The position numbers and the translations under genes are program-made. This document shows positions 6,184 to 13,541 of a stretch of 40,321 bases of DNA, one piece after another. The notes under the pieces are model-generated. The model was not told the origin of the DNA and made no database searches. It saw nothing but the letters and a program-made list of their open reading frames with translations. Origin of the DNA: a virus. Position 1 is the stretch's first letter, and each line of letters starts with the position of its first letter. The stretch is from the IMG/VR virus record IMGVR_UViG_3300005853_000017, positions 1 through 40,321 of that record; one strand, 5' to 3'.

Positions 6184-6222
6184 TGTATTGTTTTTCTCTC
6201 TTTTTGTTTTATATTTAAAAGT

Positions 6223-6423
6223 ATGGCGAGGAAGAAAAAGTGGATACAAGAGGCTATTAAAAACCCAGGTGCTTTTACTGAATGGTGCAGAAGGCAAGGC
6301 TATGAAGGTGCAACAAAAGAATGTATTGAAGAAGGCAAACGCAGTTCAAACCCTACCACACGGCGTCGGGCTCACTTAGCTGAAACTCTCAGAAAGCTTT
6401 CTAAGAAACGCAAGAAAGGATAA
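6223..6423 (+). CDS. Small very basic protein (66 aa)
   Basis: Lys/Arg-rich (starts MARKKKWIQEAIKNPGAF, ends LRKLSKKRKKG), which suggests nucleic-acid or capsid contact. The KKWIQEAIKNPGAFT start and the TTRRRAHLAETLRKL block resemble small basic proteins found in many phages, but I know no defined function. It has no Shine-Dalgarno: TATATT (6210-6215) stands exactly 7 nt before the ATG, so the message is probably leaderless. The last 23 bp overlap the convergent kinase gene. Confidence 0.75.
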   Translation: MARKKKWIQEAIKNPGAFTEWCRRQGYEGATKECIEEGKRSSNPTTRRRAHLAETLRKLSKKRKKG

Positions 6424-6874
6424 ACTGTTTAGCTTGCTCGGTGTCTGAGAATAACCTTGCTTTGTCTGAAGCTAAAGCGTAAAGATGGTATAACTTCATT
6501 ATGCGTTTTGCGGTTTCTTTGTCTAAGTTTGGTCTGCGTTGTGAAATTACATCAAGCGGTGCAGTTAGAACTATAACTAAATCAGGTTTGGCACATTTTT
6601 TGCAGTGTTGAAGATAGTCTTCGTAAGATAGGTCTTTTTTGATAATCACATTGTAAATCAGGGTGCTTAAAGTGTAGCGGTCAAGTAAAACTATTTCGTT
6701 TTGCCACTTGTTGAGAAGCCATTGACCCGTTGTTTCTCTCCAGTGGAGTAAGTCTTTGATATTTTGCACGAGACTGCGAGGTTCCTTGTAAATTTTGAAG
6801 TTGTAGTGCTTTTTTAGTTCTTCTATAAGCGTGGTTTTGCCTGCACCATTTGCCCCTTCCAAAACTACCAACAT
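6401..6874 (-). CDS. Thymidylate kinase-like nucleotide kinase
   Basis: Phosphorylates a deoxynucleoside monophosphate (probably dTMP) with ATP, feeding viral DNA synthesis. The 157 residues from ATG 6874 show the P-loop LEGANGAGKTT (5-15), the LLDRYTLSTLIY motif (DRY at 65-67) of TMK-type kinases, and the RRPNLDKETAKRIM region near the LID. It is shorter than the usual ~200 residues, with a reduced C-terminal half. A longer open frame upstream to 6991 runs into the tail-fibre gene and lacks support. It is the only minus-strand gene in the left 28 kb and so looks like a moron. It starts 7 nt after a TATAAT shared with the divergent gene. Confidence 0.85.
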   Translation of the reverse strand: MLVVLEGANGAGKTTLIEELKKHYNFKIYKEPRSLVQNIKDLLHWRETTGQWLLNKWQNEIVLLDRYTLSTLIYNVIIKKDLSYEDYLQHCKKCAKPDLVIVLTAPLDVISQRRPNLDKETAKRIMKLYHLYALASDKARLFSDTEQAKQFILSCVS

Positions 6875-6891
6875 GGTATATATTATATAGT
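6875..6891. promoter_or_regulatory. 17-bp bidirectional leaderless promoter
   Basis: The entire intergenic space between two divergent start codons. Plus strand: TATATT (6879-6884), then 7 nt, then ATG 6892. Minus strand: TATAAT (6887-6882), then 7 nt, then ATG 6874. One symmetrical AT-rich box thus sits at the same distance from both genes. There is no room for a leader or ribosome site. Confidence 0.65.
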
Positions 6892-7692
6892 ATGGCTTAC
6901 ATAAGAAGACCGTTTGACCCATTAACACCAACACCAAACCAAGTAGTAAATGAATTAAACCAAGCGAACGAGAATTTTGATATACTGGCACAGGCTTTTG
7001 TGAATGATAATCCAGAGACTTTTAAAGTAAAAAATGCCTTGAATTCTGATAATGCTGTGAATTCTGATACTGTAGATGGCTTTCACGCAAGTCCAACTCC
7101 TGCACCGAATGTGATAGTGCCTCTCAATGCGGACGGAATACTGGATTTGAGTGCGACTTATGTGAAGAGTAATGTTTATACATTTCGCAGAGTTGATTTA
7201 ACTAATGCGACGAGTGATTATTTGTTGCGGGTGGGAGAGGAGGCTTATATAAGTTTTAGTAATACTACGAGTGTGCCCTTGCGAATAGCGACAAACACTA
7301 ATTGTATTTATGAAATATTTTTACAATTTACTGTAAATTTAACAAACAACGTTGTTTTTACTTATTTAAATCCTAATAATACAACTTATGCATCGTCTTT
7401 TAGCCATTGTTCAGTTTATTGGAATTCGTTAGGAGATGGTAACTGGGTTTCATATACAACATCAGATAATGCATTTAAAATTTTCAGCCAAACACCACAT
7501 ACTTACATGATTTTAGAAACATTTAGAAGAACAATAAAAGGAATAATATCTTATGAATTTGGGGACACTAATATAGGATATGGTATATTTACTTCAAAAT
7601 GGCGAGATTTGGCAACAGCTTGGGTTTCTTTAGGGACTTTTACTTTTCCTCAAGCAATGAGTGGAGTTATTTTAGTTAGGAGGTTAGTATGA
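6892..7692 (+). CDS. Tail fibre / receptor-binding protein candidate
   Basis: 266 residues. The N-terminal part (AYIRRPFDPLTPTPNQVVNELNQANENFD) resembles virion-attachment segments of tail fibres. The segment NSDTVDGFHASPTPAPN...VPLNADGILD (about residues 56-86) is a recurrent motif of phage fibre and needle proteins. The rest is beta-rich (many Thr, Asn, Ser, Val) and ends YEFGDTNIGYGIFTSKW..., fitting a trimeric receptor-binding tip. I chose ATG 6892 because TATATT lies exactly 7 nt before it and the upstream extension would run into the kinase gene. The next gene, a likely fibre-assembly protein, overlaps by 4 bp. The receptor is unknown. Confidence 0.7.
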   Translation: MAYIRRPFDPLTPTPNQVVNELNQANENFDILAQAFVNDNPETFKVKNALNSDNAVNSDTVDGFHASPTPAPNVIVPLNADGILDLSATYVKSNVYTFRRVDLTNATSDYLLRVGEEAYISFSNTTSVPLRIATNTNCIYEIFLQFTVNLTNNVVFTYLNPNNTTYASSFSHCSVYWNSLGDGNWVSYTTSDNAFKIFSQTPHTYMILETFRRTIKGIISYEFGDTNIGYGIFTSKWRDLATAWVSLGTFTFPQAMSGVILVRRLV

Positions 7693-8123
7693 TGAAAGTT
7701 TATGCCTTTATTCACCCAGACTTGCAAACTCTTTGTTGTGCTTTACTACCTGAAGCAGTTCCCGAAGGTGTTGAAGCTATTGAACTTGAAGTAGAAAGTC
7801 CTGATGATGTTATTCTTGACAACGAACAAATCAGACTAAAAACAGAAGCAGAAAAACTCGCAGAAGAGAAACAGAGGAAACTCACAGAACTGAAAAACTA
7901 TGTTGCAAGCTTGCTTGAACAGACTGACTATGTAATCATGAAAATTGCAGAAGCACAAGTACTTGGAGACACGAATGAAGTAGAAAGATTAAAACAAAAA
8001 TACGCAACACAACTCCAACAGAGAAAAGCGATACGGCAATGGAACGAACAAATGAAGCAAGCGATAGGAAACGCAAAGACTTTAGAAGAACTGAGAAGCT
8101 TAGAGATTAAGTGGAATGGTTAA
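7689..8123 (+). CDS. Tail-fibre assembly / chaperone-like protein
   Basis: 144 residues. A short beta-rich N-terminus (MKVYAFIHPDLQ, AIELEV) is followed by a long helical part from about residue 55: EAEKLAEEKQRKLTELKNYVASLLEQTDYVIMKIAEAQ and LEELRSLEIKWNG. The combination of a 'tell me the default value' style N-terminus with 'LEQTDYVI...KIAEAQ' and a final 'TLEELRSLEIKW' recurs in small proteins encoded next to phage tail fibres. AGGAGG lies just upstream; two adjacent ATGs (7689 and 7692) are possible. It overlaps both neighbours, so it is part of the same operon. Confidence 0.6.
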   Translation: MMKVYAFIHPDLQTLCCALLPEAVPEGVEAIELEVESPDDVILDNEQIRLKTEAEKLAEEKQRKLTELKNYVASLLEQTDYVIMKIAEAQVLGDTNEVERLKQKYATQLQQRKAIRQWNEQMKQAIGNAKTLEELRSLEIKWNG

Positions 8124-8454
8124 GTCTTGGCTTTTTGTAAGTGTGATAACAGTTTTGCTGTTGTTTGGTTTGTGGTTTTACGAACGCAAGACGCATTTTC
8201 AAACGATGAATAAGCTTGCTATATGCAGAGCAGAACTTCAAGCTACGCAGGAAAACCTACTCAAATACACACAACTATACAAAGACCTAAAGAATAAATG
8301 CGAACTGGATAAAAAGCAAATTGAACAGAAATACTCCGCACTCTTGAAGAAATCGCTTGAACCTACGCCTCAAATTCAGATACCAAAGACTGAAGATGAA
8401 TGTCAAGCTTTGAAGGAGATGATAGATGAGGCGTCTTCTTATTTTAGCAAGTAG
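8116..8454 (+). CDS. Inner-membrane spanin (Rz-like) candidate
   Basis: 112 residues. An N-terminal membrane anchor (SWLFVSVITVLLLFGLWFY, about 4-22) is followed by a periplasmic coiled coil (about 30-80: KLAICRAELQATQENLLKY...) and a Pro-containing tail (EPTPQIQIPK). This is i-spanin topology. Together with the overlapping lipoprotein gene it would fuse the inner and outer membranes at the last step of lysis in a Gram-negative-type host. ATG 8116 overlaps the previous stop; the ribosome site is weak. The assignment rests on topology and gene order, since spanins have little sequence conservation. Confidence 0.7.
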   Translation: MVKSWLFVSVITVLLLFGLWFYERKTHFQTMNKLAICRAELQATQENLLKYTQLYKDLKNKCELDKKQIEQKYSALLKKSLEPTPQIQIPKTEDECQALKEMIDEASSYFSK

Positions 8455-8665
8455 TTTCACAGTTTTTGCTTGTGCAACGAAACCTCAGATAGTGGAAAAG
8501 GAAGTGTTTGTGCGGTGTCCAGTGCCTGATGTTCCCAAGACAGAAAGACCAGTAATTAAGCAAGATATGACTTATCCAGAAAAACTAAAAACTTTGTTAG
8601 ACTACATGTTCAAGCTTGAAAGAGAAAACGAACTATTGAGAAGCATTTTAGATACTTGCAGATAA
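8426..8665 (+). CDS. Outer-membrane spanin lipoprotein (Rz1-like) candidate
   Basis: 79 residues with a lipoprotein signal peptide: MRRLLILASSFTVFAC, with lipidation expected at C16 after VFA. The mature part begins with a Pro- and Val-rich stretch (KPQIVEKEVFVRCPVPDVPKT), as in Rz1-type o-spanins, and ends with a short amphipathic helix. The gene starts inside the 3' end of the i-spanin gene in another frame (29-bp overlap), the classical Rz/Rz1 embedded arrangement. AAGGAG lies 7 bases before ATG. Confidence 0.75.
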   Translation: MRRLLILASSFTVFACATKPQIVEKEVFVRCPVPDVPKTERPVIKQDMTYPEKLKTLLDYMFKLERENELLRSILDTCR

Positions 8666-8684
8666 AACAGGATTGCTTTAAAAT
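8656..8684 (+). promoter_or_regulatory. Possible promoter before 8706
   Basis: TTGCAG (8656-8661), a 17-bp spacer and TAAAAT (8679-8684), followed by AAAGGAGG and ATG 8706. The match is moderate; the -35 lies in the end of the o-spanin gene. Confidence 0.4.
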
Positions 8685-8705
8685 AGTCTGAAAGGAGGTA
8701 AAAAC

Positions 8706-9035
8706 ATGCTCGGGCTACTTGAAACACTACTTGATGAAAATGTTTTAATTTTTGAAGAAGACTTAAAGAAGATTGACACTTTGCTCAGAGACTATCCAGA
8801 CCTTATTACAGACATAATCAAAGTGCATAGTTTTGCCAAAGACAATGAAGATGTTATAATAGCTGAATACATTTACCCAACAGAAGACAACAAACTCATC
8901 TACGAACTCGGCACATTTGGTGTAGAAGAAGCAGTGCGTTTGTCTATGGCAATTGACATGCTTGGGATTAGGTCTAAAAATCTTATTGTTAGTATAGCAT
9001 ATCCAAAGGAGGATATAGAAGATGAAGGCGATTAA
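8706..9035 (+). CDS. Unknown protein in lysis module (109 aa)
   Basis: Not recognised. Very acidic, 109 residues, with no membrane segment or signal. Helical N-terminal half (LETLLDENVLIFEEDLKKIDTLL) and a mixed second half (DVIIAEYIYPTEDNKLIYELGTFGVEEAV). AAAGGAGG lies upstream, and the gene end overlaps the holin-candidate start by 14 bp. A soluble regulator of lysis timing is conceivable from position alone. Confidence 0.7.
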   Translation: MLGLLETLLDENVLIFEEDLKKIDTLLRDYPDLITDIIKVHSFAKDNEDVIIAEYIYPTEDNKLIYELGTFGVEEAVRLSMAIDMLGIRSKNLIVSIAYPKEDIEDEGD

Positions 9036-9291
9036 AGATTTTCTTACTTATTATTGGTTCGTAGTTCTATTTTTGCCACTTGCTTTGTATTTTTACTATG
9101 CAAACGCATTTGACCCGCAACTGATACCAGACCTTGTATTTCGCAAGCTGTCTATAGCTTTGGCAAGTCTTGGGCTTGGTTATTTAGCGAGGCGGTTGGT
9201 AATAGGCAAAATTGATTGGCAAGGAGTGTGGCAATATGTTTATGCGATTGTTCTTCAGCTTATTGTTGCTTTGGCATTTATCTTTGGCTAA
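9022..9291 (+). CDS. Holin candidate (small membrane protein)
   Basis: 89 residues with an N-terminal membrane segment (WFVVLFLPLALYFYYANAF, about 12-30), a weaker hydrophobic stretch (LSIALASLGLGYLA, about 43-56) and a C-terminal segment (VWQYVYAIVLQLIVALAFIFG, about 69-89). Holins form pores that release or activate the endolysin. The size, two or three segments, and overlap with the transglycosylase gene (56 bp) support the call. AAGGAGG lies in the upstream gene. Confidence 0.7.
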   Translation: MKAIKDFLTYYWFVVLFLPLALYFYYANAFDPQLIPDLVFRKLSIALASLGLGYLARRLVIGKIDWQGVWQYVYAIVLQLIVALAFIFG

Positions 9292-9820
9292 CCCACTTGA
9301 GACCTGCATACGCATTGCAGATAAAACTAAGCTTGCTACCGCACGGTATTTTGCCTCAGATTTTCCGTATTGGTATAACATAGGCTTAGCACATACAGAG
9401 ACAAAATGCCGATTTGTTATAAGTAAAGATGGATACGGTTCTGTAGGCTACTTTCAACTCACACCGAAATTTTTAGACCCAACACTCAGACCTTACTTTC
9501 CAAAATACACAGAAAACCACTTAGACCACTTTTATGCCTTTGCGTATTATTTACGCAGTTTATACAAAGAACCTCTTTGGATAATGTATCAGAGGTATAA
9601 TGGCGGTGATTTGGTTTTACGAGAATGTAGCAGGGCTAACAGTATGCGGTGGGAAGATTGCAAAGCACAATGCAAACGAAAAGATGTGTGCGTGTGGTTT
9701 GATGGTTTGACTTGTAAGCAATACAGAAATGCTTGCGATATAAACTACAGCTATTCCAAGAAAGTCTATCAAAACGGGCAATACTACCGCACTGGAGAGG
9801 ATAAACTGAAATTTTGGTAA
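9236..9820 (+). CDS. Exported lytic transglycosylase (endolysin)
   Basis: Cuts the glycan strands of peptidoglycan to release virions. N-terminal signal or signal-anchor MFMRLFFSLLLLWHLSLA (residues 1-18), then an SLT/lysozyme-like domain: catalytic Glu in AHTETKC (E55), DGYGSVGYFQLTP (65-77), matching the 'ESG...GaxGLmQl' pattern, and MYQRYNGGD later. The Cys-rich C-terminus (CSRANSMRWEDCKAQCKRKDVC...C) may form disulfides or bind a ligand. I chose ATG 9236 because AAGGAG lies 9 bases upstream and the signal begins there; the frame is open eight codons further. It overlaps the holin candidate, so expression is coupled. Confidence 0.85.
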   Translation: MFMRLFFSLLLLWHLSLANPLETCIRIADKTKLATARYFASDFPYWYNIGLAHTETKCRFVISKDGYGSVGYFQLTPKFLDPTLRPYFPKYTENHLDHFYAFAYYLRSLYKEPLWIMYQRYNGGDLVLRECSRANSMRWEDCKAQCKRKDVCVWFDGLTCKQYRNACDINYSYSKKVYQNGQYYRTGEDKLKFW

Positions 9821-9828
9821 GGTTGTGT

Positions 9829-9841
9829 TATATTTATTTGT
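9829..9841 (+). promoter_or_regulatory. Leaderless -10 box before the portal gene
   Basis: TATATT (9829-9834) followed by exactly 7 nt and ATG 9842. No Shine-Dalgarno. No TTGACA-like -35 at the usual distance. Confidence 0.55.
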
Positions 9842-11626
9842 ATGATTGTTTTGAATGATTACACCAACACACCATTCACTGCTGAAGAGGGTGAGTTAGA
9901 AAATTTTGCAGTAAGTATATACAACGAACTAAAAAGTTTGAATGAACCTCGTCATACGAAAGTCCGAGATTACATCAGAGAACTTAACGGAAATTCGGCA
10001 ATTACAGAACCTGAACTGGATTGGCAAAGCAATATCAAGTCAAGTCTTTTCTTTCAAAAACTCGCATTTGCTTATTACTACTTCCGCTCTCTTGTAGATA
10101 GAGCAAGTAAAAACTTGCTTACTTTCTATGCATCAGACCCATACAGCAAAATGCCGTCTATTTTGAAGAAATGCTATGACCTTGCTATATACAAGTCCGA
10201 TTTCTTTCAAGAGGTAGGACTTACATTGTTCTACGGTCTTTTGTCTGGACACCTTGCTTTGCTTATAGATACAGACCTTGAGATAGACCAGTTTGGTGAG
10301 GTTGAGAAAAAACTTATAGTAAAAGCTTTGCATCCACTGGATTTTTATGTTTCAAACGATGGTTCTTTTTACGCATATGATGTGTATGTTCCTTTTGAGA
10401 AAGCTTATAGGCTTCAAAAGTTCTGGATGATACAACCAGAGAAACTTGAACCTTATAACATATCCACATCAAAAGAAACAGTAGAGTATCTGGTAAAAAG
10501 TTCCCGCAAGCGAGCTTTTGTAAAGCTTACTTACATATACGGGCGGTATGTCAATAACGATGTAGTATCTACACCAATCAAGATAACTCTTTTGAACGAT
10601 ACTAAGCTTGTTGATGTAGAACAAATCAATCATGCAGACAATCTGATGCCAATTGTTCATACTTATTTCTATGCCTCTGACTTTCAACTAAGCTATGCAG
10701 ACTTGATATGGGACTATTACAAAGAAGATACAAGACTTTTGCGGTCTTTCATTGATAGAGTTTTGCTTAGCACAGCAACAGCTTTTGAGATATACGTAGA
10801 TGCTGTTAAACAAGAAGAGGATAAAGAAGAACTTGAAATAGCACCTTACATGGTGTTTAAAACAACTTCTCCTGACCAAGCAGTCAGAACATTCCAGCTT
10901 GCTTCAATAGACCCTAACGCATTACCGTTTAGGCAAATGATACTCATGGAAGTGCAAAATGTAAGTGCGATGTCTGAGATACTTGAAGGTAAGCCAACTT
11001 CAAAAGGCAGACCAACGGCAAAAGAGATACTTATTAAATCTCAACTGAACGCACAGTATGTAAATACTCTTATCAACAGAATTGAAGAAGAGTTTATTGC
11101 AAAGGCGGTTCGTAAGATGCTTGCGGTATTTATTCAAACATTTATAGATGAAATACCAGCAATGCTTACTCCAGAAGAGGCTCAAGAGTTTAATCTGCTT
11201 GTTAATAAAGCAATCATAGAAGACAAACCGAAATACTATTACATTGTCAAAAACATCTACAAAGGTATTACGATTAGAGTTGAAGGTCTAAGCGGTGTTG
11301 TAAGGCAGAAAGAGGAGCTTGAAAGCTTGTTATCAGTGCTTGAGTTGTTTAGTAATCTTGGTGCTTTGCCGTTCCTCAATGTGCCTATCATAGTTAAGAG
11401 AATAGCAGATATTATGCAACTACCTTCTGAGCTTGTGCGGATACCTACTCCAGAAGAAATGCAAGCGATGGCACAAGCACAAAAAGTCAAAGAAGAGAAC
11501 ATTAAGCAGTTTATCCAGCAAATCCTTTCTAACGAAGAAATGCTACAAAAAATTGTTCCTAAGTCTAAAGACCTTTTAACATATCTAAACCTTGCAATAG
11601 GAGGTAATAGCGATGCAGGTGAATGA
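9842..11626 (+). CDS. Portal protein
   Basis: Dodecameric ring at the capsid vertex through which DNA is packaged and ejected. 594 residues, in the podovirus portal range. The pattern is portal-like: an N-terminal helical region, a wing/stem with alternating helices (FQKLAFAYYYFRSLVDRASKNLLTFYASDP), MILMEVQNVSAMSEILEGKP...GRPTAKEILIKSQ (about residues 365-405), which resembles the long portal helix, and a Gln/Ala-rich C-terminal helix (EEMQAMAQAQKVKEENIKQFIQQIL). No enzyme motif. The call is supported by position in the head/packaging module. No ribosome site; TATATT lies 7 nt before the ATG. Confidence 0.8.
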   Translation: MIVLNDYTNTPFTAEEGELENFAVSIYNELKSLNEPRHTKVRDYIRELNGNSAITEPELDWQSNIKSSLFFQKLAFAYYYFRSLVDRASKNLLTFYASDPYSKMPSILKKCYDLAIYKSDFFQEVGLTLFYGLLSGHLALLIDTDLEIDQFGEVEKKLIVKALHPLDFYVSNDGSFYAYDVYVPFEKAYRLQKFWMIQPEKLEPYNISTSKETVEYLVKSSRKRAFVKLTYIYGRYVNNDVVSTPIKITLLNDTKLVDVEQINHADNLMPIVHTYFYASDFQLSYADLIWDYYKEDTRLLRSFIDRVLLSTATAFEIYVDAVKQEEDKEELEIAPYMVFKTTSPDQAVRTFQLASIDPNALPFRQMILMEVQNVSAMSEILEGKPTSKGRPTAKEILIKSQLNAQYVNTLINRIEEEFIAKAVRKMLAVFIQTFIDEIPAMLTPEEAQEFNLLVNKAIIEDKPKYYYIVKNIYKGITIRVEGLSGVVRQKEELESLLSVLELFSNLGALPFLNVPIIVKRIADIMQLPSELVRIPTPEEMQAMAQAQKVKEENIKQFIQQILSNEEMLQKIVPKSKDLLTYLNLAIGGNSDAGE

Positions 11627-11921
11627 TTATCTGCTTGTAAGTGCGGTAGCGATTAATGTTGTGCTTTTGTTTGCTTTCGTTTTTGTGGTGTTTAAGCTGA
11701 TAAAACTTCAAGCAAGGTTAGAACTTATGGAGACAAAGTTTGAAGTTCTGCATGAAAGCTTACAAGATTTGATGGAACGCATACGGAAAATTGACGATAA
11801 GATTAACATAATTAAAGAAATAGAACAGCTTGTAGAACGCATTCAGGTTAAGCGTGAAGAGGATAAAGACAAAATTAAACAATTTTTGATTAGGAAATTC
11901 AGCCATGATATGGCAGGATGA
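11613..11921 (+). CDS. Membrane-anchored coiled-coil protein (102 aa)
   Basis: N-terminal membrane segment (LVSAVAINVVLLFAFVFVVFKLI, about 8-30), then a long coiled coil (LQARLELMETKFEVLHESLQDLMERIRKI...), basic at the end. The function is unknown. The same layout occurs at 27840-28040. It overlaps the portal gene by 14 bp with GGAGG upstream. It could be a membrane-side lysis or ejection accessory. Confidence 0.75.
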   Translation: MQVNDYLLVSAVAINVVLLFAFVFVVFKLIKLQARLELMETKFEVLHESLQDLMERIRKIDDKINIIKEIEQLVERIQVKREEDKDKIKQFLIRKFSHDMAG

Positions 11922-12333
11922 TGCAATGACTTTTCAACAAGCTATGGAGAAAGAAACGAAGTTTATAAAGTTTGTCTTTCTGGACGGAGTGTATATAGGC
12001 AAGAAACTTGGAAACGAGTTGTTCTGTGATTTTCACCCGACGATTGAGACAGCAAAACTTTTGAAGCAAGTTATAAAGGTTTATAAACCAATTGTGGTGC
12101 CAGACCCTTACAAACCCACAAGAGAAGGCTTACTAACTAACACAGGACAATACATCTACTTTAGACAGTCAATTGTTTATTATGACGGCATCATTAGACC
12201 AGTTTTCTTTAGTAAGATGTATTCTTCTGACGTGTTTGATGTGCAACCTTTTTCACTGCTTGCAAGAGCTTGGAACGGCGAGTTTGATTTACAAACAGCA
12301 CAGAAAAAATATTTGGAGGCAATAACGCCATGA
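11905..12333 (+). CDS. Unknown virion-module protein (142 aa)
   Basis: Not recognised. 142 residues, mixed alpha/beta, rich in aromatic residues (FIKFVFLDGVYIGKKLG; YIYFRQSIVYYDGIIRPVFF), without membrane segments. It overlaps the gene before (17 bp) and the ATP-grasp gene after (4 bp), so it is one operon. The ribosome site at ATG 11905 is weak; ATG 11926 (MTFQQAMEK) is an alternative start. It may act with the ATP-grasp enzyme, for example as substrate carrier, but that is a guess from position. Confidence 0.65.
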   Translation: MIWQDDAMTFQQAMEKETKFIKFVFLDGVYIGKKLGNELFCDFHPTIETAKLLKQVIKVYKPIVVPDPYKPTREGLLTNTGQYIYFRQSIVYYDGIIRPVFFSKMYSSDVFDVQPFSLLARAWNGEFDLQTAQKKYLEAITP

Positions 12334-13541
12334 GAGTGCTTGTGTTTGGAACAGGTATTGAGTTTAGTCATGTGCTTGGTTTAGCTACTGCAGGGCATGA
12401 GGTGTATTACTACACTGATTACATCTCTCCGTATCCGAGTTTTGACGATTTTGCTACAGGCTTTGGTTTTGAGAATATCAAAAAGGTGCATAATTTCTTT
12501 GCTTACATAGATAAAGTAGATAAGATTGTCAGCTTTGATGTGTATGGAGGAGACTTATTTTCGTTCTTAGCAAACAAAGGATACAAGACTTTTGGAGGTG
12601 GGATAGCTACGGAGCTTGAGCTGGACAGAAAATTTCTCAAGGTGATGTTAAAATCGGTTGATGTTCCTACTCCAGAATACAAGATTGTGCGAGGTTTTAA
12701 AAATATCAAACCACCTTGTGTTGTAAAACTTTCTATCTTTCGTGGTTCTGCGGAGACCTTCTTTATAAACAACGAGGCAGAGAAACGCAATTATGAAGCG
12801 AAACTGAGAAAAGAGTTTGGAGAGTTTCTTGATAAAATAGAGTTTATCGTAGAAGAACGACTTGAATTTGACGATAGATATGTTGAAGCTGGGATAGATG
12901 CGGTGTATGACTATGAGCAAGGTGGTTTTCTCTTCCCAATGCTTTGCGGAGTAGAGTATAAAAAAGGTGTGTATATTGGTAGAGTATGCAACAGCTTGTC
13001 CGAGTTGCCAAAACCATTACAAGAAACACTGATAAAGCTTGACCTAATTTTGAAAAAGTTCAAATATAAAGGTTTTATAAGCACAGAAGAGTTTATCAAT
13101 ACACGAGGCACAGACCACTACTTCCTTGACATTACTGTTCGTTCTCCTTACCCGCTTGGACTTGGTTATAGATACGCAATAACAAATTTTGCGGATGTAG
13201 TGCTAAATGGAGCAAGACCTATGTTTAGAGATAAGTTTTACGTGGCTGTGCCTCTAAAAATTGAAGAAGCTAAAGACTTTTTTGTTTATGTTGATACACC
13301 AGACCCAGAAAAGGACGCACGCTACAACTTTGAAGCTTTGATGAAAATAAAGGGCGAATATTACATACCCAAAGGTGAAGGTATTGAAGCGTGTATATGT
13401 GAGTGCTTTTCTTCCCTTGATGAGGTTAAAATTTTGAAAACTATGGAACAGCTGGTGAAGAAGGTTTCGGCTGTATCAAAGCAAGATGATTTGCCTAATT
13501 TACCCTTTGCTTTGCGGGAGGCAAAGAAGCTATGGAGATAA
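12330..13541 (+). CDS. ATP-grasp ligase, GARS-like architecture
   Basis: ATP-grasp enzymes join a carboxylate to an amine through an acyl-phosphate. The 403 residues begin with a Rossmann-like strand (MRVLVFGTGIEFSHVLGLATAGHEVYYYTD), as in PurD/GARS and peptide ligases. Then come ATP-grasp elements: ELDRKFLKVMLKSVDVPTPEY (about 93-113), PPCVVKLSIFRGSAETFF (about 128-145, the ATP-lysine strand), FIVEERLEF(D) (about 171-180), and the metal-site region KGFISTEEFINTRGTDHYFLDITVRSPYPL (about 246-275). The substrate is unknown; the residues typical of real PurD are not evident, so purine synthesis is unlikely. It sits inside the portal/tail operon, overlapping both neighbours, so it may modify a virion protein. 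SD TTGGAGG upstream. Confidence 0.75.
   Translation: MRVLVFGTGIEFSHVLGLATAGHEVYYYTDYISPYPSFDDFATGFGFENIKKVHNFFAYIDKVDKIVSFDVYGGDLFSFLANKGYKTFGGGIATELELDRKFLKVMLKSVDVPTPEYKIVRGFKNIKPPCVVKLSIFRGSAETFFINNEAEKRNYEAKLRKEFGEFLDKIEFIVEERLEFDDRYVEAGIDAVYDYEQGGFLFPMLCGVEYKKGVYIGRVCNSLSELPKPLQETLIKLDLILKKFKYKGFISTEEFINTRGTDHYFLDITVRSPYPLGLGYRYAITNFADVVLNGARPMFRDKFYVAVPLKIEEAKDFFVYVDTPDPEKDARYNFEALMKIKGEYYIPKGEGIEACICECFSSLDEVKILKTMEQLVKKVSAVSKQDDLPNLPFALREAKKLWR

Noticed and set aside
5735-6297. Minus-strand frames antisense to dnaN
   Set aside because: His/Leu/Phe-rich shadow translations of the clamp gene; no start signals.
6850-6891. Upstream extension of the tail-fibre frame
   Set aside because: The extra residues are antisense to the kinase P-loop region; the TATATT-N7 spacing and typical fibre N-terminus point to ATG 6892.
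6875-6991. N-terminal extension of the kinase frame upstream of 6874
   Set aside because: It is antisense to the tail-fibre start, and the P-loop of TMK-type kinases begins within a few residues of the N-terminus, as from ATG 6874.
12330-13541. Calling the ATP-grasp gene purD
   Set aside because: The architecture is GARS-like, but PurD active-site signatures are not evident and the gene sits in a virion operon, so no purine-synthesis role is claimed.
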